The notes under the pieces: model-generated | The model's input: the letters and a program-made list of their open reading frames with translations, nothing else | The model's database searches: none | Told to the model about the DNA's origin: nothing | Translations under genes and position numbers: made by a program | Assembly (NCBI RefSeq): GCF_003171515.1 | Contig: NC_089399.1 | Span: 2,976,001 to 3,040,000 of the forward strand | Direction of reading: 5' to 3' | Length of the DNA: 64,000 nt | DNA from: Pyrenophora tritici-repentis | Taxonomy: Eukaryota; Ascomycota; Dothideomycetes; Pleosporales; Pleosporaceae | Shown: piece by piece, positions 44,310-57,048 of the stretch | Numbering within the stretch: position 1 is the stretch's first letter | How the letters are laid out: the number at the start of each line of letters is the position of its first letter

Positions 44310-44940
44310 ATGTCCCCCTCGGCCGTTCCCTCACCTACCACACAACCACCCCACCTAAACCGCAAAACCACAAACGACAACACCTCCAAAATCCCCGCTT
44401 GGGTAAAACCAGACCTCACCCGCCTCCTCCGCGTAGAACACGCCCCCCGGTTCCTTCACTAGCCGCTCCGTCTCCCTCGTCTCCCTCCCCCCGGGCGCCC
44501 TCTTCGCCCGCATCACAAACCCAACCCCCGCAACCGTTGCCTACTCCTCCGTGCAAGCGTCGCGCGACCTACACATTGAGCTCAACAGCGACCTCGTGTA
44601 CATCAACCACAGCTGCGCGCCCAGCCTGGTGTTTGATATGGCGCGGTGGGAGATACGGGTTAGTGATAAGGGGCAAGGGTTGAAGGAGGGGGATGAGTTG
44701 ACCTTTTTTTATCCGAGTACCGAGTGGGATATGGCACAGCCTTTTGATTGTTTGTGTAAGGATGAGGTGTGTGTGGGGAGGGTTGGGGGCGCGAAGGATA
44801 TGGATGAGGGGGTGCTGGCGAGGTATTGGATTAATGCGCATGTGGAGGAGTTGTTGGAGGAGAGGAGGGGGGGTGGTTTGAGGGGTTGTGGGCTGGGTAT
44901 GTATGGATTAGAAGGGATATATGCGTATAGACTTGGATAG
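44310..44940 (+). CDS. SET-domain protein, frameshifted near a C6 run
   Basis: Starts at the ATG at 44310 and ends with TAG at 44940. The first frame gives KIPAWVKPDLTRLLRVEHAP and then hits TAG at about 44459. The next frame continues as a normal small fungal SET protein: SVSLVSLPPGALFARI, QASRDLHIELNSDLVYINHS (the NHSC motif), GDELTFFYPSTEWDMAQPF, and a post-SET-like CLCKDEVC. Removing one C from the run at 44443-44448 joins the two (EHAP followed by G-S-F-T-S-R) into about 209 aa. No intron boundaries could replace the shift. SET proteins transfer methyl groups from S-adenosylmethionine to lysines; the substrate here is unknown. It is either an assembly error or a young pseudogene. Confidence 0.7.
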
Positions 44941-45431
44941 AGGATTCAAAATAGATGGTGTGGTCTTGAATTTTGAAGTCTACTTTAGAGATACTATCTA
45001 AGGTTGCTGCTAAGCTGATAACCGTATCTTCTGCTGTTTTACCATGTTTCTCTAAACAGTGGACCACAGATTCACCTTTTAATTTTAATATGATGAAAAG
45101 CACTAATCTAACAAAGCAAATAGTCCAGACACTTTTCAGTTCCACTAAATCAGGTTTTCTCATTTTTAATCAGTGTCCCACATCTGGAAGAAACATACAA
45201 TAACGATCTTCACAGGGTCATCACCCAAGGCATCTTTAGTTACGCTTGCGAAAAAGAAAGAAAGTTGAAACGGTGTTTGTGTATGCATCATATTTTTAGC
45301 AGACGATCATCATAGGCTAACAACCTAACATCTACTCTTCACTTTTTCTAACCCACACATTATCCACTTTTCCCATACACACATCATCACCCGTACTTCT
45401 ATATCCCCCTCTCCGCATCCCCTAAACGCCA
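44941..45431. other. intergenic, between convergent genes
   Basis: About 490 AT-rich bases between converging 3' ends. No gene seen. Confidence 0.4.
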
Positions 45432-47253
45432 CTACTTCCCCTCTACCTTCTCAACCGGTACTACCCCCTCCCTCTCCACACCCTCACTAACCTCACTGCC
45501 CAACCCCATCTTCCCGGTATCATACCCGTTCGCTGTCAGATAGTCCCTAAACCTTACGTCCTCGTGGTCAATAGTATCCTGGCCGATATCCGGGAGCAGG
45601 AACACGAGACCAGCGGCCACGAAAGCCAGAGTCGAAGCAACGTAAAAGGGGTTTCTGCCCGCAGCGATTTTGTCGTCGCCGGCGGCTGTTTGTATGGCGT
45701 CGAGGGCGTAGGAACCAGCAAAAGCACCGATTTTTCCGACGGCGGCGGCGATGCCGTAGTATTGGCCACTTTCCTTCCGTTAGTTTCCGCAATCCAACCG
45801 ACGAGAATTCTAAAGAAAAGGGAAACATACCGAATACCAGTCGCACAAGTCTTGCTAGCAACTAACCCAATATTATCCCCCGGCCCAAACTCGCCCAACG
45901 CAAGAAAAACCCCATAAACAACCACAAACCCGGCCACATTCTCCGGCCGATTAAGCCATGGATAGCAACCCGCCATGATAAACCCAATGATGCCTTGTAA
46001 CACAACACCAATCGCCAACGTCCTCTTCGGCCCCATGGACGGTAAATCCGCCACAAACGCGCCCGCGAGACACCCGGGCATATAGAAGAAATTAATAAGG
46101 ATATTCCACGCTAAACTCTTCCACAACGGCGCTGTTTCACCGAGCAAGTTGGCGAGAATGGACGTGGCGTAGATGCCAAAGGAATACGCGCTAAAGTCGT
46201 AGATGAACCATATCACACTCACGACACCGAGGCGGAACCAGTAAAACTTGATGATGAGCCACCACGGTGTTTTAGCCTTGGCGAGAGATTCCCGCTGGAA
46301 GGCTTCGGGTTCTTGCAGTTTAAGACGCAGGTACATGAGGGATAAGGGGGGTAAAACGCCGATTCCTAGGCAGATGCGCCAAGCGACGCGGAGGTGCTGC
46401 TCGCCTGTTGCGAGGACTACGACGGTGGCGACGATGGCGCTGAGGAAGAAGGCGAGGTCGATTTGCACGTTTGTGAAGAGGATGAACCATTTGTTGCGGG
46501 TTCCTGAGCGTAGTTCACCCGTGGATTCCGCGCAGCCTACGCTGCCGGCGGGGTATTCGCCTCCGATGCCTTGGAATTATCCGTAAGTTTGAGGGTTTGA
46601 TTGTGGGTTGAGGGAGGGGGAAACGTACCTATCCCAAGGAAAAATCGGTATACAACGAGTGCTGTTAACAAACCGCTGGGACTCTTGCCTGCACCGTATG
46701 ACGCCGTTCCTAAGATGGCAAAGAGGATGATTATTATGGTGGATGTGAATAGGGACCATTTTCTGGAAAAGTGGTCTGATGTATAGCCGAAGAAAAGCAT
46801 GCCGACTACGGTTCCGGCAAATGTTATACTCGAGACGTTTGCCTGAGCAGAAGAGTTCTTGTATGAGTCTGGGTATATGATTCTGAGCATTGTGTTGACG
46901 GGGCCGATAATCTGGACATTGTTGTATTAGCTATTGTACTTGTTCATGAGTTTTGGTTTGATTTGGTGAGGCGCTTTCGGTGGTGGCTGTCGCGTTGGGA
47001 ATATTTTTCTGTCTTTCTTGTCTTGCTTTTTTCCGCTTCTGGGGAGTCCTTTTTGGTGCGCTGGTGTAGTTCGTACATTATTGAGGTATCCATCACTGAA
47101 GAGACCAGCACCGCATGCAATAACCGGCCACAAGCGTTCCCACCTCCCCTTCTCAGTCTTCGCGACACTACCCCGTCGTTCGACATCGCCTTTCTCGTTC
47201 GCGGTGGCGTTGTACAGTTCGGGCGACTGCTGGACCTCCGCGGCAGAAGCCAT
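45432..47253 (-). CDS. MFS transporter of the phosphate/glycerophosphodiester (Git1-like) family
   Basis: Exons 47253-47077, 46911-46629, 46569-45831 and 45768-45432, 511 aa. The N-terminus ends in the family segment IACGAGLFSDGYLNN, joined across intron 1 to IIGPVNTMLRIIYP. Further signatures: GTVVGMLFFGYTSDHFSRKW (the loop 2-3 motif of the major facilitator superfamily), FFLGIGIGGEYPAG, WRICLGIGVLPPL, GEFGPGDNIGLVASKTCAT and RGQYYGIAAAVGKIGAFAG. This pattern fits the phosphate:H+ symporter family, subgroup Git1, which imports glycerophosphoinositol and glycerophosphocholine as phosphate sources. About 12 spans are visible. Together with the PHO-4 gene 32 kb away it is a second likely phosphate-supply protein, but no CACGTG was noted at its start. 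Confidence 0.9.
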
Positions 47254-48946
47254 AGTAGTAGCGTAGCGTAGCCGTCTCTTTAGTTATCAAACGTTGGAAA
47301 CGTCACACAAGCGCTCAGATTCCGCGCGCACAGGAAAAAGAACCGCTTGCGCAAGAGAAGCGTTGTCACAACAAAGTAAGCAAAACAACGAACTTTTTAC
47401 CGATTACAAACGACAGGCGGGACCCCGTTCGACCTTTATTGATGGTTCACATGCGAGCGATTGGGTGGCCATGGCCGCACAAGGACCCTGTGATCAACAC
47501 AGGCTGAGGCCTTGTTGGGAAAGGCGCACATCACCCCAGGCGTGCTCCGATCATGCAGATGACCATTCAACGGAAGGGAAACCGTCGTCGAAGGATTTTT
47601 CTATGGCCAGCCTTGTTCGGCTTGTCCGCCGTAGGCTTTTAAGGGTTTTTCACACGTGTGATGGAAGGCTGGAAGAAGAAGGTGGTGTTTCTGTTTGTAA
47701 GACGCGGCGCGGGGATATGTGTGGTTGACACTACTGCGTAATCCGACGTCGGGTCATTCACCGAGGTCTGTCCATGACGTGATGGAAATAATTGAGCGGC
47801 TTGTATTGTTGAAGATGCAGGCGTGGATGAGAAACGTGGTCTTATTGCAAGATACTCCTGTCTCAACCACTCTTCAAAAAGTCGTCTCGAGTACAATGAT
47901 ATGCATGTAGAGGCGATACGACGGAACGCTTGCGATCAAGCCTCGCCATGCCTTATCGGCAAGCAACTCAAGCTTCACGGCGAGGCTAGCCGGCGCCACT
48001 GACGCGCTCTCCAGCCTTGCTGCCATGGACCTCGGTTGTCATGCTGCGCAAGTCGCAGGTGGTCTTGGCATTGTTTGTCTTCAAGATCCTTTGGTTTGTT
48101 TTGTTGCATATAGAGCGGGTGGTAGATAACAATAACGTGGTAGATTGCAGATGCAGGGCTTGTTCGCAGGATCTATGTAGAGAAAAAGCAAATGCGTAAT
48201 AAGACCGGGGATCAAGCATGCATCTGTATGAAGCAGTGGGGCTAAAGATAGCAGCAGTATCGTCGTCGTCGGGAACTACTGCTACTTATAGGTAGAGGTG
48301 AAGGGGTAAGTGGGTGTGTTTTATGTGGAGACGACTGCGATAACAAGCAGAGACGGTTCGTTCGTTCCCTGGCCGTTTTCTCGCACGGTCGAATCGAGAG
48401 ATGGGTGGTCGTAGCGACGGGAAGGGGCAGCCATGAACACAAGACTACCGGGTGAACCACGGGAACTCAAATCCCCCCAAAAAGATAAAATAACAAAAGT
48501 AAGCAGGGCTCAACCCGCCTACCAAGTAAACGGTTAGCACCGGCATTACTTCTGCTCGATATAAGTATTGGATGATGACATTATCGCTTCTTCCCTTACC
48601 CAAATCTGCGGTCATTTTCGGTCCGAAGCCACATGACACCGAGATTGAAAATACCAGTCCAGGCAGGATAGGCGAAAGATGGGATGGATGGGGAACTTTG
48701 GGCATCCTTGTTCGATATGGGGTAAAAAGCAAACTACCAATTATCTACGCTCATGTACATACTGTATGTACGTACTACAAAAAAGACGAAAGCTGCAGGT
48801 TGGCTGCAAGGGTATCATCACGCAAAAGCACACCTAACAAACACGAAAACCGCCGTGCATGGTACAAGCACATCCACCAATCAGCCGATCAACAAAACAA
48901 CAACCAACACGAGCAGGCCATGGTGGGGGAAAATATCAGGATCGGC
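47254..48946. other. intergenic
   Basis: About 1.7 kb upstream of the Git1-like gene and downstream of the receptor gene. Short open frames (47294-47728 plus, 47470-47900 minus) are unrecognised and not supported by splicing. Confidence 0.4.
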
Positions 48947-50567
48947 TTATTTATTATCACATGCTTTGATGTGCTCCAGGGGTATGTCTGTCGTTCCGAC
49001 TGTGGTAGTCGTCTGCCCGCGTGAATTTGCCCTGTCCATTTCCGTAAACCAGTCGTCGCTCTCGCTTCGTGTTAGGCTTTTCGAACTCTGATTCGGGATG
49101 CGGTAGAGATGTTGTGAAGATTCTTGGCTCGTGCGTCCTGTGAGGTCCATGCCTATTGTGCGTCCCACCGATGACGCATCGCTGGGCTTACGGTTGCCTG
49201 AAATATCGATGCCCATGGACCGGGCTGTCGAGGCATTGCTGGTTTTGTGCTGGTGGTGGCCCTTCTCGCTCGACTTTCTGGTGCCGCGGTCGGCAATGGT
49301 CGTTAGGTGGCCGAGCTTGTTGTCCCCACTAGCACCGCTTCCTTTTCGGTCACCGAGACTAATGCCCTTGGAGTCCAGGCTATCATTCCTCGTGACGTGT
49401 TCGACGTGGATCTCGACCTCGTTGACAACGAAGATTTTGTTGGACGCTAGTGTTGCGATGACAGGCCAGAAGATGGGTATTGAGGCTGTGATGATGGCGA
49501 AGTTGACTTCAAGAACGGCGAAGATGTAGATGATGGGCGTGTGGTATGTCATGTCGAGGACCGGTACGGTACCAGCGCGGTTGACAGACATGGCAATCAT
49601 ACGGCCAATAGCAACTGTGACTACACTGAGCAGATGTTAGTATCGAAACGCCACTTTCATCATGGCTAGTACTCACGTGCAACCCAAACAAAATAAGCCT
49701 ATCAATCCCGCGCGGCTTTTACCAGCAATCCTCAAGGTAGTCAGGAAAGGAACTGGAAGGAGGAGAACCAGAACATCCAGGATACAGTTGCTGACGGAAT
49801 GACCCAAGAACATACCGTAGAACTTGTCAGGGTCCTTGGTACCCCAACCAATGCATTTACCGTCGAGAAGCGGGTTCCAGTTCTTTTCAATGGGCCTGCA
49901 GGGGAAGAGCGCTAGCAAGAAGAAGGTGCAGCCCCATACTGCGCATATCGCGATGAGACCCCAGGTAAGTCGCCGAGCAAGTCGATATTGGGTGGAACTA
50001 CCACTTGGTGCAGCTTCAGTGAAGAGGCGGAGATACTGGAATAGGATAGAGAGCTTGATGAGTGCAGTACTGGCAGCATATGCAGAGTTTGTCGAATAGA
50101 TGTGCTGGAATCAACATTAGCCCAGCTCTTGAGTATATATTGGGTCGCCGTACCTTGAAGTATGCAATCAGATGTGCAGGATCGAGCGTCCACAAGTGAA
50201 GACCCAAACCATCTTCAGGCACTGTAACACATCAGTAATCGCAAGTCAAAAGTAAATCATCCACACATACTCATGCATACGAGAATGTCTCCAACGAAAC
50301 TCGCAATACCTGCAAGGATGACGAAGAAGTCATCCCATCCCCAAAGTCGGTCTCTTATCCGAATCCATATCCGAAGACTCAAGGTGATGACAGCGATTGC
50401 CTAAACATGATCAGTAAGTGAGCCTGAGCGGGCGTCATATAATAACATGTACCTACCAGGAAGGCAAGAGTGACACCAAGTATCGTCTCAGGCTGATTGA
50501 CGTTTGGTAGATTCGCATTTTCGGGATGATTTCTTGGATCTGGTATCACGATATCATCGATGTTCAT
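48947..50567 (-). CDS. PTH11-like seven-span receptor (fungal rhodopsin-fold domain)
   Basis: Exons 50567-50457, 50400-50271, 50221-50154, 50104-49677 and 49625-48947, 471 aa. The pattern is that of the fungal rhodopsin-fold/PTH11-related integral membrane proteins: ITLSLRIWIRIRDRLWGWDD after span 1, GDILVCM, GLGLHLW, KHIYSTNSAYAASTALIKLS, then FPCRPIEKNWNPLLDGKCI, LDVLVLLLPVPFLTTLRIAG and NFAIITASIPIFWPV. Seven spans are visible, followed by a Ser/Thr/Arg-rich cytosolic tail of about 150 residues. No N-terminal CFEM domain is present. Pth11 itself senses surfaces during appressorium formation in Magnaporthe; most relatives have unknown ligands. Confidence 0.9.
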
Positions 50568-53500
50568 GATAGCTTCTCGTGGGGGGGGAAGCAGTGGAAG
50601 GGCCGAATGAATGAGTTGTCGACTAGCGAGTCCGGAGAGATGGCAAGCTGATGGTATTATTTGGTCTGAAACTCCATTACGCGGGCCCGCCAGCTGTTGT
50701 GCAGAGGTTGAAAGTCGAAGCAAAGGAAGACGCTGATTACTGTGCAAAGGCCAGGCTCCTCGGGTCTCTCGGGAGAGAGGCGATGTAGTCACCTAATAAG
50801 TTCTTACAGGTGGGTCAGCCCAAACGAACGACAAAGTCATGGCTTGCATGGGTTGCGCCTCCCTACGACACATGGTGCAACCCCTGTTGTCCCGCATGGA
50901 GGATCAATTATGGGTCGCGCAGCACTGCAACTAGCGGCAGGTGAGCTTATACCAATACGAATAGTGAGCAAGACCACCCCTGCTATTAGTGTGTGTGATG
51001 GATACCCACGCCGCTCCACAAGGGTTTGCTTCTCCTGTCAACGTGGGACCTTCCGTCATTTTCGAATCAAGATTGTGGAACAAAGGACTTGGCCTGTCAA
51101 TGAAACGACCAAGTGAAGACTACTATGACCGGCAGTTTGCGGATTTGGAGCAGCACAAATGCGATACGGAGGTAATCTTTGGTGCATGTCCGGATGACGA
51201 GGCCGCCTTGGTGACATAGGTAGGCGACGGGGAGCGTGTGTAGTGGCAACGGTTACATAGACAGGTCCGATTGGTACCCCGCAGAACAGTCTTGCATCGT
51301 AGAGTGACCGAAACAAGATAGATTGGAACTCTGTTCCTCAGGCTAGGTTTAGATGGTAAAGGTGCAGGCGCATGCAATTCCTTGTTTTTCGCTGTACTTT
51401 TGCGCGTTCCCCGCAACAGGTCTACGGCAATATCGGTTATCCGCAAAACAAAGGAAAGACTGGCGATACCTGGCAGCAAGAGATCAATACTACAGTTGAT
51501 AAGGGGATTTTTTTTTCATTAGGGAGCCTGTTGAAGATCCAATCCATTCCAAAAGGTTACTCCCGTTGGTGGCGTATATAGTCCGGAGGCGTTAAGGAAG
51601 GGTTTTGGAGTGCACGGAAGCTCGTTCCAAGACCGATGGGCCGTCGAAGGAGTATTACTCGGGGATCAAGACTTTGCTGGGATCAGGTCGAAGCGAGCAA
51701 CTATAGACGGGCCCCAGGCCGGCAATGTTTCATCCTCACTGGCCAAAGTGGTGATGGGATCTCGGGGGTACCGTGTGACCAACTAACGGACCGCATCGCA
51801 CGTCTGCTAAAGCGCCAACCAATAGGGTCAAAAGCGTGGTGCCGCGCAGGTGTAACACGCGAACCTGGAGGTTATACGAGTCGCTTCATACTTTATTACC
51901 TCGAAGGTCGAGATGGCAAGCGGTGCTTTACCGGATATGACGCGACAATCGTGCCCAGCAAAACGCCCATCTTGTCTTGACTAAGCCAAGCCAAGTCTCC
52001 TTTTTTCGCCATGACAGTCCCAGCCGGCCAGTTCGGGCTTGTAAACGCATTCGAGCCGACGCATCGGACACATGTCGGCAAGCGCTCAAGGGAAGCATGT
52101 AGCGTGAACCCCACCACACCCACTACTACCCTGATGGCGACATTCGCCCTCAGTTCCCCATATGGAGGCTGGCTGAGATAGTAAGCGGTAGGTATACTCC
52201 AAGGTTTTGTATGGGCAAAGTGGTCGGTGCTATAATGCAATTGTTGGAAGCCCAAGCTGCATCATGGAAAAAGGCCATGTTGAATGACACGGTGAACGGA
52301 GCAGACATCTAAGAGATGCAGCCCCGCTCCGCAGCAACAACCACGTGCCGCGCCGTGTTCCTGCGCTTCATATCGCTTGTCCACCTGCACGCAATGCTGC
52401 CAAGTTCGTGTTGCGGTAGGATGCGGTGATGCGGGCAGAAGCAAAGTGAAACGAAAGGGTTGCGTTGCAAGGGCGTGTGTTGACAGAAAGCCGTTGGCGT
52501 ACATTGACGAGACCATAGCGCTCCAGGATGTCTGCATGCGAGATCAACAGGGCAGTTGCTACTTGTCGCATGCATAGCTGAACACCCTCTGACGGCCACA
52601 TGGCCTGACCCCTTCATTACTCAGGATCGTAGTACATTTCTTCTTTTTCTGGCCCATCTAGACTTTGTTTTGCGCATCGAAGCCAGGATTGGGGAGCCGA
52701 GCGCGCGCCACTGACATTTGCACATGATGGTCAACACGAGCAACATCAACCGTGACGAAATCAAAGAGGAGTGGACAATGCCAAAGCCTAGATGGGCGGC
52801 TTTAACAACACCAAGCCTTCAGTAGATTCAGGTACAGTAAGATCACCCACGTGACTTGTGGATGCCACCCGATAGGCGTAGAGTCCCCACTCTCATTCGC
52901 GCAAACTTTCCTGCCGGAAATCCCGCGTCCATATCACGATTACACCATCTTCATGTATTGCTGAAGCACTGCCGGAAAGCAGCGCAAACACGAGCGGAAG
53001 CAGGGCAGACCTTTCCGCCCTATACGAACGCTTACTCCAGCAGTGCTTACTCGTAATAGGTCGTAATAGGGCTCCTCCAAGCTGTCAAGATTTCCAGACC
53101 CAGACCCAGACCCGCTTCCATGTTCTGCCTCCTCCTTTACCCTGAATCATGAGCAGACCCCGTCGCTATCTCAACATGCTTTCCACCACTCTCTTCCAAG
53201 CCGTGTCGGGCTACCGTCGCACTGCTAACGGCGAACGGCAGCTCCAAACGTGCTGTTGCAGCAATTAGCAGAAACCTTCTCTCCAGAAGCTGGTATATGC
53301 AGCTTCCTCTAGACCCCGCAAGCGCAAGCGATACCCCAAACAAGCCCTTGCTCCGGAACCGTTCGCGATAGGGATCAGGCCTGCGCTGTGCAACTTCTGC
53401 TAGCTTGCGCCGCTAGGCCAACAACGCCAGGGGGATATCCGCCGCGGGTGACGACGTCGCTCTCACGCCTAGAATTTTACAGGGCAAGATATGTGCCCAT

Positions 53501-55415
53501 GCGGTCGGGACTGACGGTAAGGCTATTTGTAATTACGGGTTTGTTTGGATGAGAGCGTTTGAGTGATGGAGTGTGTAAAGTGACGAGTAGAAGATTGTTT
53601 CCTCCCCGTGCTCGTGAAGGAGGTGGGCAATCTTGCTTGCGAGTTGTTTCAGGTGACTCGGAAAATACGGATCTCGATGAAGGATTCAGCCGTCAGGTTC
53701 CTCGTACGCAAGTCAATCCCACCCCTAATGAAGGTATAGAAGCGACGTCCACGTCGTAGCAGTACGGTTTCACATGATACGAGCAGAGTAAGCCGACAAG
53801 CTGATCGAACACCTTCTCTCATCATTCCTTATCATATCCACGCCAAATAAGATATCCGCTGTCCTGCGCATGTGCCGTTGTCACTCATTTCGCACCCCTC
53901 TCGATGCACCTAGGCGAAACCCCCTCGTTTCAAAGCATCATCTTTGACACCTACCATCTCACGTCATTCTTACTCCATAGCCATTGCATCCAAATGATGA
54001 CTAAAAGTACCCAATTTCCATTCAATACTCTCGTCGCGGCCTCTTCTACCGTGTTCTCAAGAAGTCCAAGACTGGCCAAGCAGACACCGGTATCCTAGAA
54101 CGCGCACGCCTATCAAGGATGGCGGCCGTACTGGTAACCGTGGGAAGAAGCCGAGAGTTGTGGTATATAGGTTGAATGCGTGGCCGTTATGAACTAGTGA
54201 AGTGATGGATACCCTGTATAATTGAAGGTTTGGATTGGATGGTTATGTCATACGAGGAAAGAGAGGGGTAGTTTTAGGTCTTGTTTCGGATAGTTGTGTA
54301 CGAGTAAAACGATGTAGGTATGATACAAAACTAGACAGTTATTAATGATCTGATTTAAGAGAAGCTCGTTCGAGGTTTGTGCGACAATACTGTGTCGGAG
54401 CAACATACGATATAGCTACACTTATCATAGTAACAGAGGTATCTAGTACAAAACAAGAGAGATCTTGTAAATTCATTCTCTTTCGCGCATACTTATGGAA
54501 GAACAATTGATATACATACGGTTTATCCAGTTGTCATTCCACCACATCCAGCAACACACTCTAAAACCATCCGTTCACACTCCATATATCACAATCCCTC
54601 TCACTCACTCTCTTTCCTTTGCTTCACTCCTTGCTCCATCGACTCTCTTCTTCTCTCCCTGTCTTCAGTTATTTTAGATGGAGAAGGTGCGGTGTCGCAA
54701 TGCGCGACTATATTTCCCCCTTTGCCTGCGTGTAAGGAAAGAAATGGAGGAAACAAATGATGCTTTCTCGTGTAGCTTCATTCTGCATTTTATGTATTCA
54801 GGACTTGTTCTCTCCTTACGACTTTGAGAATTTATCTTTTATGTACACACCTATAACTACCATCTCTCTTATATCTTACTTTCTACTCTTACTAAACCCC
54901 TTCTATTCCTCCCTCTCCTATCCATTTATTTTATCTGTCCGATCATTAAATCTTCATCACTACACCTCCACACACATGTAGCACAAGGAAGCCTTCAACA
55001 GCCCCTCTACGTCCAATTCCCCTACCTAGTAAAACATTTACCTATGCTATCCCGCTGGGTCGACTATGTACGTGAATGATAGAATTGAGTAGAATTTGAT
55101 GAAGAGGCTTGTACTTTAGCAACAAAGGATGTGTTGTCTTCAGGAGTTTGTTCGGCCCAGGAAAGGAGAGAGGCGGGTAAAAGGGCAATGTAAGTTAGTA
55201 GTGCAGCGTAAAGAACCGGAGAAGATAGGAGAGAGGCACTTTCTCGTGGTAAAAAGATGATGAAGTGTGGACTTTGCGCAAAGATAGCAAAAGAACAAAG
55301 CATGCCATATAATAACCGCAAAACCACACCGTAACAATCCAAACGATCCCAGCGCCACCACCACCATCCCTCCATCAACCTCCACATCACCCCCTCGTCA
55401 AACGCATCCCATCGC
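50568..55415. other. 4.8-kb stretch without recognisable genes
   Basis: No open frame here has a recognisable motif or consistent splice model. A short protein-like segment lies near 54005-54175 (see rejected items). A pyrimidine-rich tract on the plus strand at about 54540-54665, followed by an AT-rich stretch, resembles a promoter, but no coding region follows. There are no terminal repeats, transposase or reverse-transcriptase motifs. Confidence 0.4.
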
Positions 55416-56265
55416 CTAAGCAGTCTTCCTCCACTGCCCCCAAACGCCCAAAAGCGAACTCGTCGTACCCGCCAACCCCACAAACCCATCATCAAAGTCG
55501 ACCCAACCGAGCGCGGAGCTGGGGATCGTAAGATCACAAAGATCGCTAAACAACTGGACCCTAACATCCATGAGTTCCTTTTGGAGTTTCTTCGTCTCGA
55601 CCACCTTCTCGGGGTCGGAAGATTGGGTGATTGTTTTTTGGCGCTGCAGCAGGTTATAGTACGAGTAGAGGCCTGAGGCGAGGGAGAAGGAGAGGCCGGC
55701 GAACCAGGCACGGTAGCCTTCGCGGGCGAGGCGGGGGGCGAATGAGGATTTGCGGATGGCGGTTGCGTCGAGCTGGGGGTTGGATATCAGTACATGTTAC
55801 TGTTTCTCCTGGACTTCGTACTGGAGGATTTGGGATGGGAATGGAGATGAACTCACCACACAAGCATTATCACAAAGCATATAAAACGCATATCCCAACT
55901 GTCTCCCAACGGCCGTAAACCTCAACACGGGGTCCATGCTCTTAGCATCACTCGCCACAGCCGCCGCCTTGAAATGCTCGACAAACTTGCCCACGCGCAT
56001 CAGCTTGCGCGTCTGGCCGAATGTCTTCTTGGTTGCTTCAAACGGCGCTATCGAGGATGCCGGCCGGTTCGTGCGATACAGGTACCATGCTAGGAAGCGT
56101 GAGAAGTATTGCAGGGTACGTAGGACTTTGTCGCGTCCGACTGGGAGGGGTTGTTAGTTTGAGGTTTGGAGATGGAGATGGAGATGGGGGAGGCGGACCG
56201 GTTGTCGCGACAAACTTGAGGTAATGCGATACCGTAGGGTGGTAAACCAAAGCGTCTGCAACCAT
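55416..56265 (-). CDS. PEX11: peroxisomal membrane protein PEX11
   Basis: Exons 56265-56199, 56140-55857 and 55772-55416, 235 aa. The start MVADALVYHPTVSHYLKFVA joined to VGRDKVLRTLQYFSRFLAWY is the classic PEX11 N-terminus with its amphipathic membrane-remodelling helix. GQTRKLMRVGKFVEHFKAA and DPVLRFTAVGRQLGYAFYML follow. The C-terminus has ELMDVRVQLFSDLCDLTIPS and a last hydrophobic segment VGLAGTTSSLLGVWGQW. It elongates and divides peroxisomes. The first donor reads GTCCGC, a weak 5' splice site, but the join gives the exact family frame. Confidence 0.93.
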
Positions 56266-57048
56266 CTTGTTGGTTGATCTCTTGCTTTATCTTTCCTTTC
56301 AAAAGAAGAACAAGAAGAAGAGATGGAGTAAAAACAGCGTTCCTATCAACAGTCGTGGTATCGCCCAGCTATTCCTGTTCCAGAAAAAAATCCCGGCTTC
56401 AATTCGCAATCACAAGGGCTGATGAGATGGGGATTAGGTGATAAAGAGTGTATGTATGCTTTGGCGACAGGAAGGTTACGGGGTGAAGGTGCGGAGCGCG
56501 AGTGCGGAAGCGCAAGGAGTTCGGGCGTGAGTTGTAGGTCTGGGGTCTGCCGCCCCATGATTGCCGGAAGTTACGAACGCACCTCGGTAAATGCGGCCGC
56601 ACGTCACAAGAGCGTGGAAACGTGACTGCGACGGGTGTCGGGTGTCGTTTTCTTCTCTTTGTGCATTGACGCATGTGAAATAGTATATCGGTTATCCGTA
56701 CACCGACTGTTTGTATTCATCACGTGTCTATTTTGAGTTGCGCGCATGTGAATTTGGGTTCATGGTTTCCCACCTGCTTTGTAGTCGTCGGTGTCGGTGA
56801 TTACTGCATCACTCGGTTGTAGCTTCACATAGCTACAAGCAACAATAACGCCAAAAAAAAATTTATAGTCGTGTGCCTGAGTATCATGTCTGCGGAAACC
56901 TTGGCGCAGGCTTCCGAGTCTAACTGGCGTACAGATATAATGAAACTGCTGAAGATGACGTCCTCATAAAAGCCTCAAAGCATGCAATCCCACGTAGCCC
57001 CAGTTCCAAAGCATGCAGATACCCCCAAACGCCTATAATGCTACTAAT
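56266..57048. other. intergenic
   Basis: About 780 bases upstream of PEX11 and downstream of ABD1. No gene seen. Confidence 0.4.

Noticed and set aside
44397..44458. Possible intron removing the SET-gene stop codon (GTAAAA ... CACTAG)
   Set aside because: Splicing there does not place the downstream SET frame in register, so a single-base frameshift explains the data better.
54005..54175. Protein-like frame RRGLFYRVLKKSKTGQADTG, and a second frame DGGRTGNRGKKPRVVVYRLN just after it
   Set aside because: Both are short, have no start or splice partner I could find, and match no family; composition by chance cannot be excluded.
55064..55711. 215-aa minus-strand frame covering the end of PEX11
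   Set aside because: Wrong frame; the PEX11 exon 3 frame in the same place matches the family.
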